DNA from: Prinia subflava
Taxonomy: Eukaryota; Chordata; Aves; Passeriformes; Cisticolidae
Assembly: GCF_021018805.1 (NCBI RefSeq)
Contig: NW_026960612.1
Location: 1,922,001-1,986,000 of the forward strand
DNA length: 64,000 nt
Direction of reading: 5' to 3'
Shown here: one piece after another, positions 44,403 through 56,771 of the stretch
How the letters are laid out: each line of letters begins with the position of its first letter
How positions within the stretch are numbered: position 1 is the stretch's first letter
Position numbers and translations under genes: made by a program
The notes under the pieces: model-generated
The model's database searches: none
What the model was told of the DNA's origin: nothing
The model's input: only the letters and a program-made list of their open reading frames with translations

Positions 44403-47400
44403 CTCTCATCTTTGTCCATTGGTCCACATAAGGTCAATATTATAAAGTCATCATAACCTTGTCAGAGGCAAGTCTGATAACGTTAAGCAACAGTGTTACT
44501 GGTTTTACACTGCTGCATACACTGCAGTTTGACTACTGCATTTCCTCAGTATAGTAAATGTCACAGTCCTCTCTAGGATTTTCCTTCTGACCTGCCAATA
44601 AACCCAAGCTGGACAAGCTTGCATGTTCCTGTGAAGACATGGTAAATGAGACAGGAATTACCACCTGCTGTTCTCTTGCACTTCCTAAGGTTACAGCCAG
44701 TTGCTGCTATTTCACATCAAATCACAAAGGCTTCAGGCCAGAGTGATCCTGACACTTTATGGCTGCTCTGCCTCTCTCCACCACCTCCAGTTCTAATTAA
44801 TCCCTCAGACTGAGTGCCAGTCCTGTGGCTAATTATTGTACCTGCCCTGGGGAATACAGCATTTGGTATCACCCTGTACAGTGCCACAGATTCTCAGCAG
44901 GAGCTCTGTTATATAATCCCTTTTATCATAACTGCTGCTTTCTCCAGCAGCAAATCTGCTAACAAAAACAGCACACCACAACAAGACAAGAATACAGAAA
45001 TTTCTTTTCACTTAGGTAAATATTTAGTGAAGAGTTCTGATTTGAATACATTATATAATGATTCAGACTTTGTAAAAAAAATAGTAAAAAATGCAGTGTT
45101 TAAGATCCAGCATAAACAGATCACTGTAAAAGCATTATTTCCTATAATGACCTCTGTGAAATCTACCTGACACTGCATTCAAACTGAATAAAACTGGAAA
45201 AAGCCAACACCTCTCTACTTCTGTCGTGTTACTAGATGAATTTTCAGTGAGGCAAATGTCTTTTCTACACAACTCAGTTATGTGTTCTGATGAGTGATCA
45301 CACATCTGACCTCCATAAAATATCCTTCCTCAAGGCAAACCTGCTACTCAATGAAAGTGGTGGTAGGCATCCAGTTAACTGCAAGATGGACTGGTCCATA
45401 ACCAAGCTGGTTCTGAAAATAAAAATCTTCTCTCCTGGCTTATGTTTATCTTCAAATTTTTTACCTGCTGCAGTTATGTGATGTAGGTCAGTGGTTCAAT
45501 CTTCTTCTCTGATGTTTATTAGGACTGGATTAATTTTTTAAAGAGCTGTTTTCAATCAAGTTTGTCTAATTCAAATGTTCAGTGCTGCATCACTTCTGTG
45601 TGACAGCTATAGTTTGAGATACAACAACTACATGATGTATTTTCAGCCATAGGACAGGGATGTAGAAAAAGGAACAGGATGTACAGAAACTTCCTTCCTC
45701 ACCATTCCTCTGGCATTACTAAAAAGGGGCAAGATGCAAACCAACTAGTGGAGAGTGAAGACACGCACTGCCTAGCTCTTAAGCCAGGAATGACAACATT
45801 CTAGTCTCAGGAGCAGGTATGTGGCACTTTCTCTGGAGTGTCACAGCTGTTCTGCATTCCCCAAGGGAACCTCAGGAGCTGAACATCAAAGGCATAGCTT
45901 GGCCCTAGAGAGTCATTCACAGCCAAAACGACACTCTTGTGAACTCTGACTCTCAAGTCTGACTGTCCCAATGCTTTAGACAAAGTTGGCAGCCAACACA
46001 ATCTGAGTTCTTTCCTAACCTCTCCTAGTTTCAGAACGCCAAGTTACTGTGCTCCAATTTGTTACCCTAGTTTTGCCTTAATGGAAAACAGGGGAGCCAC
46101 AACAGCCCAATGCCAGTGAAGTACAGATAATTAATCCCAGGAATGGAGTTGGTAAATACCCCTGTTGCCTTCAGGCAGATAAGGAAACAAAGTATTAGAA
46201 GCTAAATTAACTGCTCACAGACAAATTGGCATCAAACCAGATGTCCAGCAGCTTTCTCAATGACTCCGCCTCAGTGAAAGTTATGTTAACAGAAGAAACC
46301 ACTAATGCTTTTTTAATATTCTTATTGTGGCACACTAAGAGTACAGTTTGAAACAGTGGCTAGATATAGCTTATAACTTGACCTATAATTTGATTTGCAC
46401 AGGTCAATTAACAACAGAAGAAACAACCATTAAATGTAATCATACTGGTAAAGTTTGAAATTAAAGCAGTACTCTGTGTCTGCTATATGTTTGAAGTAAC
46501 ATACAATAAAACAGAAAATATGCTTTTAGACATAAATAAGAATCATCAAGAGCAGAAGAAATTCATAGCATTAAACAGAATTTAAATGATGCAAAATTGT
46601 ATTTAATTAACATAATACTTTCACTCTAATACTATACATTTCTGCTTTGACAAGATGTGGAACAAGGATAAAAATTATCAGCAAGAAACATTTAGAAACA
46701 AATCTTCCTGTAATGTAACTTATTTACCTACATTCATTACAGTTATCAATGTCAACCTGACCTCACTCCAAAAAACTGTGTTTTGCTTTTGGGGAAGGCA
46801 ATAAATCAGATTAGTTAATATACTACTATTTATTTTGTGAAGCAAACCTGTTCCTTTCTTTAAAAAAACCCAGACAACAACAACAACCAAACCAAAACCA
46901 AAATCTCCCATATAGTACAAAATCGGATGGCTTTAAAGGGGGGTGAAAAGTTAATGGTCAGGGGTTAATAATCATCCAGTAACTAGTGTTTTCTAATTTA
47001 CGATTGAGGTACTGATTCTAAGGACATGAATACCGGTTTTTCCATGCATTGTCACCAGGAGCAGGAAAAGGCTCAAAATACTTATATTTCCTAGAAATAT
47101 ATTAACTAATAATAATGCACATATATTAAAACAAGGTTTTCCAAAATTTTCATTTAAAAAAATTAGGCCAAAATTTACTGCTTGCACACCTTCAATGTCC
47201 GTTTAATATGTCACAGTTTATAAAAGTTGTGTCTATAATAGAACAAGTGAAGCAATACTTGAGTTTTAAAAGAGAGCTTATATCTATATATATACACACA
47301 CATTTGTATGTAGTTATTTCAGTAAATAGACTGTTTCCAGGACTACTTTTGTCAATACTAGGTAATTTTGAAATAGTCTGTCAGCATAAAAGAGTAGAAC

Positions 47401-47640
47401 TTGCATAGCAATGATTTCTCTCTACCAGGCAGCAAGTAAGTAGCAAATATATTAAAAAGTAAACAGGGGAAAGGGTTAACTAGAAAAGAACATTATATCT
47501 CTATCAGAACCTGTTTTAACAGGACTCAAGGAATCTTTTTAATCTTCAAGTCAATAAAGGTTAACAAAATAAAATACACTTCTGAGTTCCTGTTTTTTTC
47601 TAGAACTTCATCTTTACTGCTTAATATATTTTAGAGATAT
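44403..47640. other. Non-coding, no recognised gene
   Basis: No exon, RNA gene or repeat with clear ends. Open frames here are short and lack domains. Confidence 0.4.
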
Positions 47641-48440
47641 TATCAGTTCTGTGCTGTTGGAGTCCAGGATATTCCTCTGGCCGCCCTGGAGGATTTGAAG
47701 ACTGTACAGGAGGGTTTGGAGACTGTACAGGAGGGTCTGGGATCTGTACAGGGGGGTCAGTTAGACCCACACAGATCCCAGGAGGACACTGACTCTGATT
47801 GCTGTCCATGGGAGTGAACACTCACATGCAGGAAGAATCACAAATCCTAAGAATTTAAAATAAGTAGTGGATGGTTTATTATAGAATATAAATATAGAAA
47901 TTAGGATTCTTAGCATATGGGGCTGAAGAGACAAGATGGAGGAATTGGGGAGTGGCCCCTGTCTTCCTTGTTCTCGTCCCCCATCTTGTGCTGAGTTGGG
48001 TTTTAGAGATTGGCTTAGAGTAGAACTGACATGTTAGTATAGGTAGCAGGTATTGGTAAGATTTTGTAAATAAAAAGTATGTCTCGGACAGTGGTTGGGT
48101 CAAGGGTACCGTACTTAAGGTGCGGGGCTCTCTGATCCACCCCAGTCCAGCCGCGTGTCTTGCTTTTCTGGGGACGCCTTGCAAAGCTGGACAAGAACTG
48201 ATAGATAATTAAGAATAAACAGCTTGATAACACGAACTGCTGGACTCAACTTGTCGTCTCTGGCTTCGGTGTGAAACACCCAGGGCGAAGAGAAGACTGA
48301 AAACCTTATTACCTCTGGGAACAGCAACCCAAGGGAAACTCCCAGGGAACAGCAACCTTGGGAGAACCCTTATTACCTTGGGGGTCAGCAACCCCAAGGA
48401 GAATCTCAGGGAAACAACAACCTTGAGACTGTGCCACTCC
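47641..48440. repeat. Unresolved retroelement-like segment with short tandem repeats
   Basis: Contains about three copies of a roughly 24-bp GACTGTACAGGAGGGT unit near 47700-47760. On the minus strand these are read as repeated PPVQSPN-like units. Polyadenylation hexamers lie on the plus strand near 48211 and on the minus strand near 47876, and CAGCAACC-type units repeat near 48310-48420. It looks like an LTR plus leader of an unidentified element, but no ends or target duplication could be fixed. Confidence 0.3.
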
Positions 48441-48667
48441 AGCCAACTGGAAAATTTACTTAAACATACCAAAAGTAGAAAATTATTTTATGAAAATTCT
48501 TATGTATGGCTTCTGGGTGGTATCTCATTTCACCTACACCAAAAAAATTTAAAACCAACTTCTAGCTATTTATTTCGAGCCCTGATAAGCAAGAAATCTC
48601 TCATGTATCTGAACTAAAGAACAGAAGATTATTTATGTCATTTTCTGAAGGATGAGAAAAGACTAAG

Positions 48668-49330
48668 AATCATAGAGTCACTCAAGTTGGAAAATACCTC
48701 CAAGATCATCAAGTCCAACTTTCAACTGAACACCACCCTCACCCACTAGGCAGGCCACCTGGTCATGAAAGGAGATCAGGTTGGCCAGGTAGGACCTGCT
48801 TTTCCTGAATCCATGCTGGCTGAGCCAAATCCCCCAGTTGTCCAGTAAATGCTGCATGACCACACTTAAGATGATCTGTTTCATAACTTTTCCTGGCACT
48901 GAGGTCAGGCTGACAGGCCTGTAATTCTCTTGATCCTTCTCTAACCATTCTTGTAGCTAGGTGTCACATGGTCAACCTCCAGCCATCTGGGACCCCCACA
49001 GTTAGCCAGGACTGATGATGAATGATGGAGAATGGCTTGGGCAGCTCTTCAACTAGCTCCCTCAGTACCTTCATGTGAACCCCATCTGGCCCCAGAGAGT
49101 TAGGAGCTTCTAAGTGACACAGCAGGTCTAAATACTTCCTTCTGGATTGCAGGGGGTCTATTCAGCTCCCTATCCCTGTCTACCAGATCAGGGGGCTGGT
49201 TGCCCTTGGGACAATCAGTCTTTTTGTTGAAGACTGAGGCAAAGAAGGCATTAAGTACCTCAGGCTTTTCCTCATCCTTGCTTACAAAGTTCTCCTCCAC
49301 ATTCAGTAAGAGATTCTGTACTAGCTTTTC
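48668..49330 (-). mobile_element. CR1 LINE fragment with RT sequence
   Basis: On the minus strand the order is an ORF2 segment (KPEVLNAFFASVF), an RT segment (VPGKVMKQIILSVVMQHL, then SQHGFRKSRS) and directly the CR1 3' end (AAGATCATCAAGTCC-like plus-strand words beside AATCATAGAGTC). The RT is cut short and joined to the 3' end, so the copy has an internal deletion as well as 5' truncation. Frameshifts are present. Not active. Confidence 0.8.
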
Positions 49331-50544
49331 TGTTCCTAAACATTTACCTCTGAAGACCTATTTCCATTATGAAGATGCAGTCTCTACTTGGACAATATAT
49401 CCTTTAAAATCCTACCATTTTGAAATTTTCAAAGGCTTTTTTTTTAATTAGCCTAGAGCTGAACAACTGGAACTGAGCAACCTGATATCACCATTTATTC
49501 TAACACTACAGGCTAAACTCCATCCTTTTTAATTTCCTCATGGCTCAGTACAGTAAAGCAAATCTCCATGGCTATTTCATGAAGCCATGCCCTCTGCAAA
49601 AAGAAGAGCATCCAAAAGATATACTAACATTACTATTTCTTTCACTGGTATTAAGAAAAGCTAGTTCTGCATTTGACCTAAAGGTTTAATCAACCAGAAC
49701 TTTAGAGTAATTAGAGTTCTGATATAAAAATATAGAGAGATATAAAAAGATTTTTTTTCCAAATAAGACCAGGATTCACCATCACTAGCTTATTGGTGGT
49801 CTCGTGATTTAAAGCTGTATCAACTTGCTGCTCAACTTCACACTCTGGGTATGAACTTCTATATCACACTACTGGAAAGTGTTTTGGATCATATTTTCTA
49901 CACAGTATGGACATTGGTAGACCAAGCCACGTGGCATTATGAACTAGAACCTCGGCACAATGAAGGAGTCTGATTCATAGATTTCTTCTGAATAAGTAAT
50001 TATATTACTTACGAAACCTCTCAGAGTCTTAAAAAAAAACAAACCAAAAAACAACAAAAAAAACCCCAACAAAACACAATACAAAAACCCAGCCACATTA
50101 TTCTAAAAGTATAGGTGCCTGACATCTGGGTGGTATTTGCAGGGCTGAGTTGTTAGTGTATGACTTTATTGAAGGTATTTTAAAGAAAACCTGAACTTCA
50201 AAGCAGTTCTGTATATATTCTACATGTCCAGTAACTATGAACATTTTGAGATAACTGATTACGATTTTTATGGTTTTGAAATAATTTCAAAAACAAGTAC
50301 CCCTCAAAAATCTCATGGTGAAAAAATTTGGGTGGAAGAGAAAGCAACAATATCTTTGCTTCTTGCAAAATGTTTTCACAAATACCTTTCTATTTTCTTT
50401 TCAGCAGATTTCTGGAAGTTTAAGGTCTTGATTTGGACAGTCTTTACATTTTATTTTGATTTCTTTTACAAAAATGCCCAGAGGAAAGAAAGTAACTTTT
50501 CTAAAGAAAAACAGTAATTTTAAAATTTCAGTCATAGCTTGGAA
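49331..50544. other. Non-coding with an A-rich low-complexity block
   Basis: An A/C-rich block lies at about 50030-50090. No gene recognised. Confidence 0.45.
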
Positions 50545-50550
50545 CACTAA

Positions 50551-50979
50551 TGTTAGCGTAGGAAAACATATAACCACACGAAGGCAATCATATGCGGTTC
50601 TTTATTTGAGCGCGCGGGGGCACAGGGGCATACAGTGCCCAAATCTTGTGCCCAAGAATACAGAGTCGATTTGCGATTTTTATAGTTTCAAATTATACAC
50701 ATGTTAACTAACCTCCACCCCTAGATACTGGTTATCGTATTTCTTAGTTACTATCTTAAATCATACCTACGCTTTACCCTGGATTCTACTTGATTTGGTT
50801 AAAACAATGCTTCTCAATTATCTCCTGGGCTGGAATCATACTTAAACAATAGTATGCAGCTAGTTGCAGAAGCTGACGTTTGTTCCAAAGCCAGCTATAA
50901 AGTTCAGATTGTGCGTCTTCTACCTTCCCCCAACTACCCGCAGTTAGCTTAAACAGAAATTATTTTAACTCTCCACTCT
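50551..50979 (-). repeat. 3' LTR of ERV-D
   Basis: About 429 bp. Minus strand ends CGCTAACA; the start is read as AGAGTGGAG, right after the purine run. TATAAAAATC near 50675 and AATAAAG near 50597 (minus strand) are the promoter and polyadenylation signals. Confidence 0.88.
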
Positions 50980-50995
50980 AATTCCCCCCTTTGAA
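50980..50995 (-). other. Polypurine tract of ERV-D
   Basis: Minus strand CAAAGGGGGGAATT lies immediately upstream of the 3' LTR. Confidence 0.75.
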
Positions 50996-51062
50996 AGTAT
51001 TTTCACTCTAATATACTAAGTGTAAATGCTTTCACTTAATACAGTCTATTTGGCTTCAAAGT

Positions 51063-51548
51063 TTATACTGGATGTTCTTCAAATCCTCGGTTGTCATGGG
51101 CTTTGTCCGGGATGTTGTTGCGGATCCAAGGCGCTGGATATGGATTCCGTGCCAATGCTTTCATTATGGTCCTGTTCCAAGATGCCTTTTTCTGTATCTC
51201 TCTCTTCAGGATTCTGTAAACTAACCAAATTGCTAAAAATATAATTAGTAAAATTATCAGATTTTCAAGGATAGATTTTGTCCATGAACTCACATTCTAT
51301 CCTAATCTTTTAAAGATTTTACCTAACCAGCTGGTAGCTAAATCCTTTTGTTCCTTTTGTGCCTCATGCTCTATTTGTTTTAACTGGCTGATGTCCTGTT
51401 CTACATCTGCAGTTATATTTGGGATGTGGATGCAGCAATGGTCAATTTGTCCTTTTAAATATCTACACACTCCCTGTTCTTTCAAAAGTAACATATATAA
51501 AGCCAAATGATTTTGTACAGTCATTTTGGTGGTGGCCTGTAATTGCAC
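51063..51548 (-). pseudogene. env: env transmembrane subunit (ERV-D)
   Basis: Heptad-rich helix and disulfide loop (EQGVCRYLKGQIDHCCIHIP), then a second helix, TAG at 51297-51299, then a membrane anchor (LIILLIIFLAIWLVY) and a basic tail, all in one frame. The cysteines are spaced C-x9-CC instead of the common C-x6-CC. TM anchors the spike and drives fusion; this copy is interrupted. Confidence 0.8.
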
Positions 51549-52904
51549 ATTGAGTTCTCTAAATCCCTCTCGTGTGATTCTTGCTCATCTGTCTACCTGA
51601 CCTGTGAGTCTATATAGCATTTCTCTATTTCGATAATTTGCAATGGGACCAAACAAGGATTCTAGGGCCCACCCAATCTTTACTCCACTAGAGGGTTCCT
51701 GCCAAGTGTCATCTGGGTTCTTGTCCTCTGAGACATCTCATTTTGCTTTTATTTGCAAGGATTCACTGCTCCCGTTAAATGGGGATTTCTTCCAAATTGG
51801 ACATAAAGTGGGAAGGCCCAGGGTGATTTCTCTTACCTCCCCGTCCATAGGCAAGTGTGTTGTCCATGTGCCATCACTCATTGCCCATACAAACGGTCCT
51901 GGACTTCGAATTGTACTCCTGCTACATCCTACTATAATCTTGGCATCTATTTTGCCTTGTTTGTGTCTAATTTTCCTGCAGGCACAACCGATTCATAAGG
52001 CTACTGCCAATGGTGACCACTGTTTTATTTCCAGATTATCAGAGGTGCAATCATAGATTTTATTGCATCCCCACCAACTTAGCTTATTTGCCTCTTTCTG
52101 ACTGCTAGTACTAGTATTCGTCACTGTGGGATCTGTCTCATTTTCAGAGCCTTTCCATTTAATGCACCAGGGTGTGCTTGTCATGTATTGGAATTTCTGG
52201 AGGATACTCATAGACCATGCACTGTCCCAGGGTTCCAGTCCTTTCCAATCCTTTTCTTCACATTTCCACACCACAGTGCTCTCTGTAGCATTGTCCCTGA
52301 TCTTTTGATAGTGCAGAAACCAACATTCCCATTTTGCAAGGTCTTGGTCCTTAACCCACCACTCCATGATTTGTCCTAATTTGCCATTACTAAGAGTGCA
52401 GTCTGATTTTCTCACAGGTTGCATATAAGAACTCTCTGTTATCTTCTAGTACTCTTTGACCACCACCCTTGACTCTGGTACTTGTTTACATTTGACTGTT
52501 TTGTTCCCTCCTATTTCAGGTAATTTTGATGTTATTATTCCCCAGCTTACTGGGTCCCCTGCTGCCTTTGGTATTGGCAGACAGGCTGTTATTCTGCTGG
52601 TATTGTGCATTTTGGCAAAGTCTCTGACCAATCCAGTCATTACATTCTCAGCCCAAATTGCATTAGAAGTTTCTATTACTTGTGTCTTTGCTTGTACCTC
52701 TCTCTTCATTCTAGAATGAAGAGTGGTTAGTTGACCTTTCTGTATTCTATATCCCAAAGTAACAGCAATCCCCACTGGTGACATTAGTATCCATGAAATT
52801 AACATTACCCACAAGAAGAGCATGAGCACAATTACCGATACCATTTGAGCCGTTACAGACGTTTTAGCCTCAGCTTTGTCAGTCCTATAGTTTCTACAGC
52901 CCAC
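51549..52904 (-). pseudogene. env: env surface region (ERV-D)
   Basis: Begins MGCRNYRTDK, followed by a hydrophobic segment (VIVLMLFLWVMLISWILM) that could be a signal anchor and a basic RMKR site soon after, suggesting a long cleaved leader. Many Cys and N-glycosylation sites follow. Nonsense codons lie at 52446, 51993, 51738 and 51585 in the same frame. It overlaps no other gene and follows integrase closely. Assignment rests on position and on the TM domain that follows. Confidence 0.7.
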
Positions 52905-52956
52905 AACTGGCCTCCACGAGGGACCTTCTTCACGCGTGTGTAGTGTATCTAGGGTT

Positions 52957-53359
52957 CTACTCCAGCCACTTTGACTGCTGTAAAGGTGGTACCTGATGGG
53001 GACCAGTCCGCTTTTCTTTCAGTGATTCTTCGTTCCAGGTTTTGATGGATACTTCATCACCTGGTTCGATGTTGTGGACTGGATTCTCCAGAGCCAGTGG
53101 TCTGTTCCACACGAGAACACTTCGAAGCCGAGCTAGAGTTTTCCCGAGGGACAGAACATAATTATACACATCTTGTTTCCCTGTGACATGAACATTTGGA
53201 TTGGGGTTAGGAGATTTGTATGGTTTCCCATACAATATTTCATAAGGACTAACTGACATCCCACTACTCAGCTTCATCCGAATTCTTAGCAATGCTATTG
53301 GTAAAGCCTGTGGCCACTGCAGTTTGGCTTCCTGGCATATTTTACTGATCTGCCCCTTC
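52957..53359 (-). pseudogene. pol: pol: integrase C-terminal part (ERV-D), separated by the solo LTR
   Basis: Continues the integrase after the solo LTR insertion. VSPYEILYGKPYKSP is a conserved segment of gammaretrovirus-type integrases, and the SH3-like C-terminal domain (PGDEVSIKTW) follows. It ends at a stop near 52957, about 50 bp before the env start. Confidence 0.8.
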
Positions 53360-53365
53360 AGTGTC

Positions 53366-53886
53366 TGTCACTGTGCCACGTTTCGAGACCTCAGCGTCCC
53401 TATTCCAGCTAGCCCAGGCACTGTGAATATCGTTTGGAGGATCAGTTCGTACATCACGCGAACTAAGCTGATTCCTACGGGGTTCTTGTCCCGAAAGATC
53501 CTCTCAGCAGCGGTGGTAAAATGACTCGGACAGAGGCAAGAGGAGGGAGGCAGTGAGTAGCAGCGGAGTTTTATTGCACATACAAATGCGTTCCGGCTGC
53601 GCCGCGACTGCGCGCGAAAGCAATCTGGGCAGAGTTTTATCCAGGTAGGTGAGAGGGAGGGGTGAGGATACAACAACCAATGAAGGGGATCTCCGGGACC
53701 GTTAAGCACGCGGGAATTTTAACTTTACCAACCGGGGAAGCGGGGAGGAATACAAAAAACCGCGGGCAGAATGAATGACAGGTAACGGACTGTTACATAA
53801 CGACAGGTGCACTCACGTGCGAGAGAGAGAGAGAACAAAGGAATAATACGATAAACCTAATAAACCTATATTTACACACTGCCACA
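53366..53886 (-). repeat. Solo LTR, 520-bp family, copy 2, inside ERV-D integrase
   Basis: Plus-strand ends TGTCACTG and ACTGCCACA, flanked by AGTGTC at 53360-53365 and 53887-53892 (perfect 6-bp duplication). Minus-strand AATAAA near 53570. A (GA)n stretch is near 53820. Same family as 28065-28584. It postdates ERV-D. Confidence 0.93.
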
Positions 53887-55550
53887 AGTGTCTGGTTCAT
53901 TATCTCTACTTGCCCACTTGACTGGGGTTTCCATGGTGTGTGGAGGTCCCAAGATATTCCCAATAACTTGCTCACCCCTTGTACTACAGTGGCTATGAAG
54001 TGTGGGCCTCTGTCTGATGATATCCCTAGGGGCACCCCAAACCTGGGAATGATTTCCTGTAATAACCACTTAACTGTTTCCTTTGCTTGGTTTGTGCGAC
54101 AGGGAAGGGCTTCTGGCCATCCAGAAAACGTGTCAACCCCTACTAACAGGTATTTGTATCCCTGAGTTCTTGGCAATTCTGCAAAATCCACTTGCCAATA
54201 GTCTCCTGGTTCTATTCCTATCCGAATTCTGCCTAACTGTGCCTGTCCTCTAGCTACCGGGTTGTTTTTCAGGCAGATTTCACATTTAGACATTACTGAC
54301 TTGGCCATTGCTTGCATCCGTACTGAGATTAGGTATTGTCTCAACCACTTTACCAACGCCTCTGCACCCCAGTGACACTCATTATGTTTTACCTGTAAAA
54401 TTTCTCTCATTACCAAAGGAGGTACTACTATTTGCCCTTGTACGGTTACATACCACCCTTCTGCGTTCTTCTGTGCCTTCAGCAGTTGTGCTAGTCTGTC
54501 ATCTTCTATTGTATATTTTGGCTTAGGAGGCAAATTAAATTGAGAGATATTAAGTCTTGATGGTATCAATGTCATTGTTTTCTGCACCTCTCGCGCTATC
54601 TGACGGGCTGCCCAATCTGCTCTACAAATTTTGGAGTTGCCTGATTGATGTGCTTTGCAGTGCATGATTGCTACTTGTTCAGGTTTTTGTGCTGCATCTA
54701 TCAGTTGTAGGACTGCATCTTGATGTTTAATATGTGTACCTTGGGAGGACAGCAGTCCTCTTTCTTTCCATAAAGCTCCGTGTACATGCACTACTCCGAA
54801 GGTATATTTGGAGTCAGCCCATATAATTACTGTTTTCCCCTCACTCAGCTCTAGTGCTCTGGTTAATGCGATTAGTTCTGCCCTTTGTGCAGATGTATTA
54901 GGTGGTAGTGCTTTTGCCTCTACTACTACATCAATTGTAGTTACCGCATATCCTGCGTATCTGGTTCCGTTTTCCATGAAGCTGCTTCCATCTGTAAAGA
55001 GTTCCCACTCTGGTTGCTCTAGGGGGACATCTTTCAGATCTATTCTTGCTGAATAAGTGTGCTCGATGACTTCTAGACAGTCATGCTCTAATGGACCTTC
55101 CTCAGCTGTGGCACCTAGAAATAGAGCTGGATTCAAGAGGTTAGTTGTTTTTAGTGCAACGTCATCCTGCTCAGTCAGGGTTACCTGAAATTTCATCATC
55201 CGGCTAGGAGAGAGCCCCTTTTGTTCCAGGACCATAGTTACCATGTGTGGCACATAGACATCTATGTGTCTTCCCATCGTGAGCTTCCTAGCTTCCTGTA
55301 TCAGCAGCACGGTAGCTGCCACTGCCCGCAGACATGAAGGCCATCCGGCACTTACATTGTCAAGTTGTTTGGAAAAGTAACCCACCAGCCTTTTCCAGCT
55401 TCCCAGTCGTTGGGTCAGGACTCCCAGGGCCAGTCACTGCTTTTCATGCACGTACAGCTGAAAGTTTTTAGACAGATCAGGTAACCCCAATGCAGGAGCA
55501 GTTGTCAATGCTTCCTTTAACTTCTGGAAGGCCTCTTTCTGTGGTTTGCC
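53887..55550 (-). pseudogene. pol: pol: RT connection, RNase H and integrase N-terminal part (ERV-D)
   Basis: After a TGA at 55434-55436 the frame is open to the solo LTR. RNase H has its acidic residues (LFTDGSS, QRAELIAL, IWADSKY, CRADWAA). Integrase shows the H-H-C-C zinc domain (HNECHWGAEAL, then CEIC) and the catalytic Asp (WQVDFAEL), Asp (SSDRGPHF) and Glu (GQVEIMNQ). The apparent reading frame into 53793 is LTR sequence. Confidence 0.88.
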
Positions 55551-56771
55551 TCAGGTGAACTGCTGCGTCTTCTGAGCCTCATACAAGGGTTTTGCAATCA
55601 GTCCATAGTCCATGATCCACAGGCGACACCACCCTGTCATTCTGAGGAAGATCCGCAGCTCGTGTAGATTCTGGGGCTCTGGAATAGCACAGATAGCTTG
55701 AATACGATCAGTACCCAGTTTTCTCTGCCCTTGTGAGATTTCACATCCCAGGTAAATCACAGTCTGTTGGGCAATTTGTGCTTTTTCTCTGGACACCTTA
55801 TACCCTCCCATTCCTAATGAATTTAAGATCTCAATGGTTACCTTTATGCAGGTCATTTCTTCTTCTGTTGCAATCAAAATGTCATCTACATACTGGAGTA
55901 ATAAATATTGGTCTCTTGGTACTTGCCCTTCTCTGGTCCAGATTTCCAGTTCCTTTGCCAGTTGACTTCCAAACAAAGTAGGTGAGTTCTTGTACCCCAT
56001 CGGAAGCCGGGTCCAGGTGAGATGGGTTTTTCTTCCACTTTCTGGATGTTCCCACTCAAAGGCAAATAGTTTCCTACTTTCTTGGTCAAGGGGTATGCAG
56101 AAGAAGGCATCTTTTAAGTCAATTACAGTAAACCATTTATATAACTCTTTTACGGATGCTAACAATGTATAGGGATTGGCAACCACTGGATGAATGTCTT
56201 TGGTTATTTCATTTATACCTCTTAAATCCTGTACAAGTCTATACTCACTATTGGGTTTCTTTACTGGGAAAATTGGGGTGTTGTATTATGATTCACATTC
56301 CTCTAGAATTCTATATTTTAAGAATTTATCAATGGTCTTTGCTATTCCCTCTCGTGCTTCTGGTTTTATAGGGTATTGTTTGATTCGTACAGCCTTTGCT
56401 CCTTCTTTTAACTCTACATGTACCGGTTGTGCCAATTTAGATTTTCCAGGTACATCTGTTTCCCAGACAGAGGGAATTACTGCATCTTCTACTTCTTTAG
56501 GAATATTAGAAATTGGTTTTTCTTTGATCATCAAAATCTTTCCTGTCTTAGACTCCGGAATTTTCATTACGAGTTCACCATTCTCAAAAGTAATTACTGC
56601 CTCCAGTGCTGCCAGTAGATCGCGCCCTAAGAGCGGAGTTGGGCAGTCTGGCATGTATAAGAATTCATGGGTCAAGATCTTATCTTCAAAGCTCAATTCT
56701 AGGGGTTGCAGGAATGGCCGTATCTCCTCCTTCCCTGTGGCTCCAGTGACTGCTGCTGACTTGTTCCCGAC
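55551..56771 (-). pseudogene. pol: pol: protease C-terminal part and reverse transcriptase (ERV-D)
   Basis: Protease end (CPTPLLGRDLLAAL) and a linker lead into RT fingers and palm: TVIDLKDAFFCIPL, RLPMGYKNSPTLFG and the LLQYVDDILIA catalytic box, then VIYLGCEIS. Stops at 56286-56288 (TAA) and 55551-55553 (TGA) break the same frame. RT copies the RNA genome; this copy cannot make an intact enzyme. Confidence 0.88.

Noticed and set aside
45807..46001. 64-codon minus-strand frame
   Set aside because: No splice sites, family or repeats; length expected by chance.
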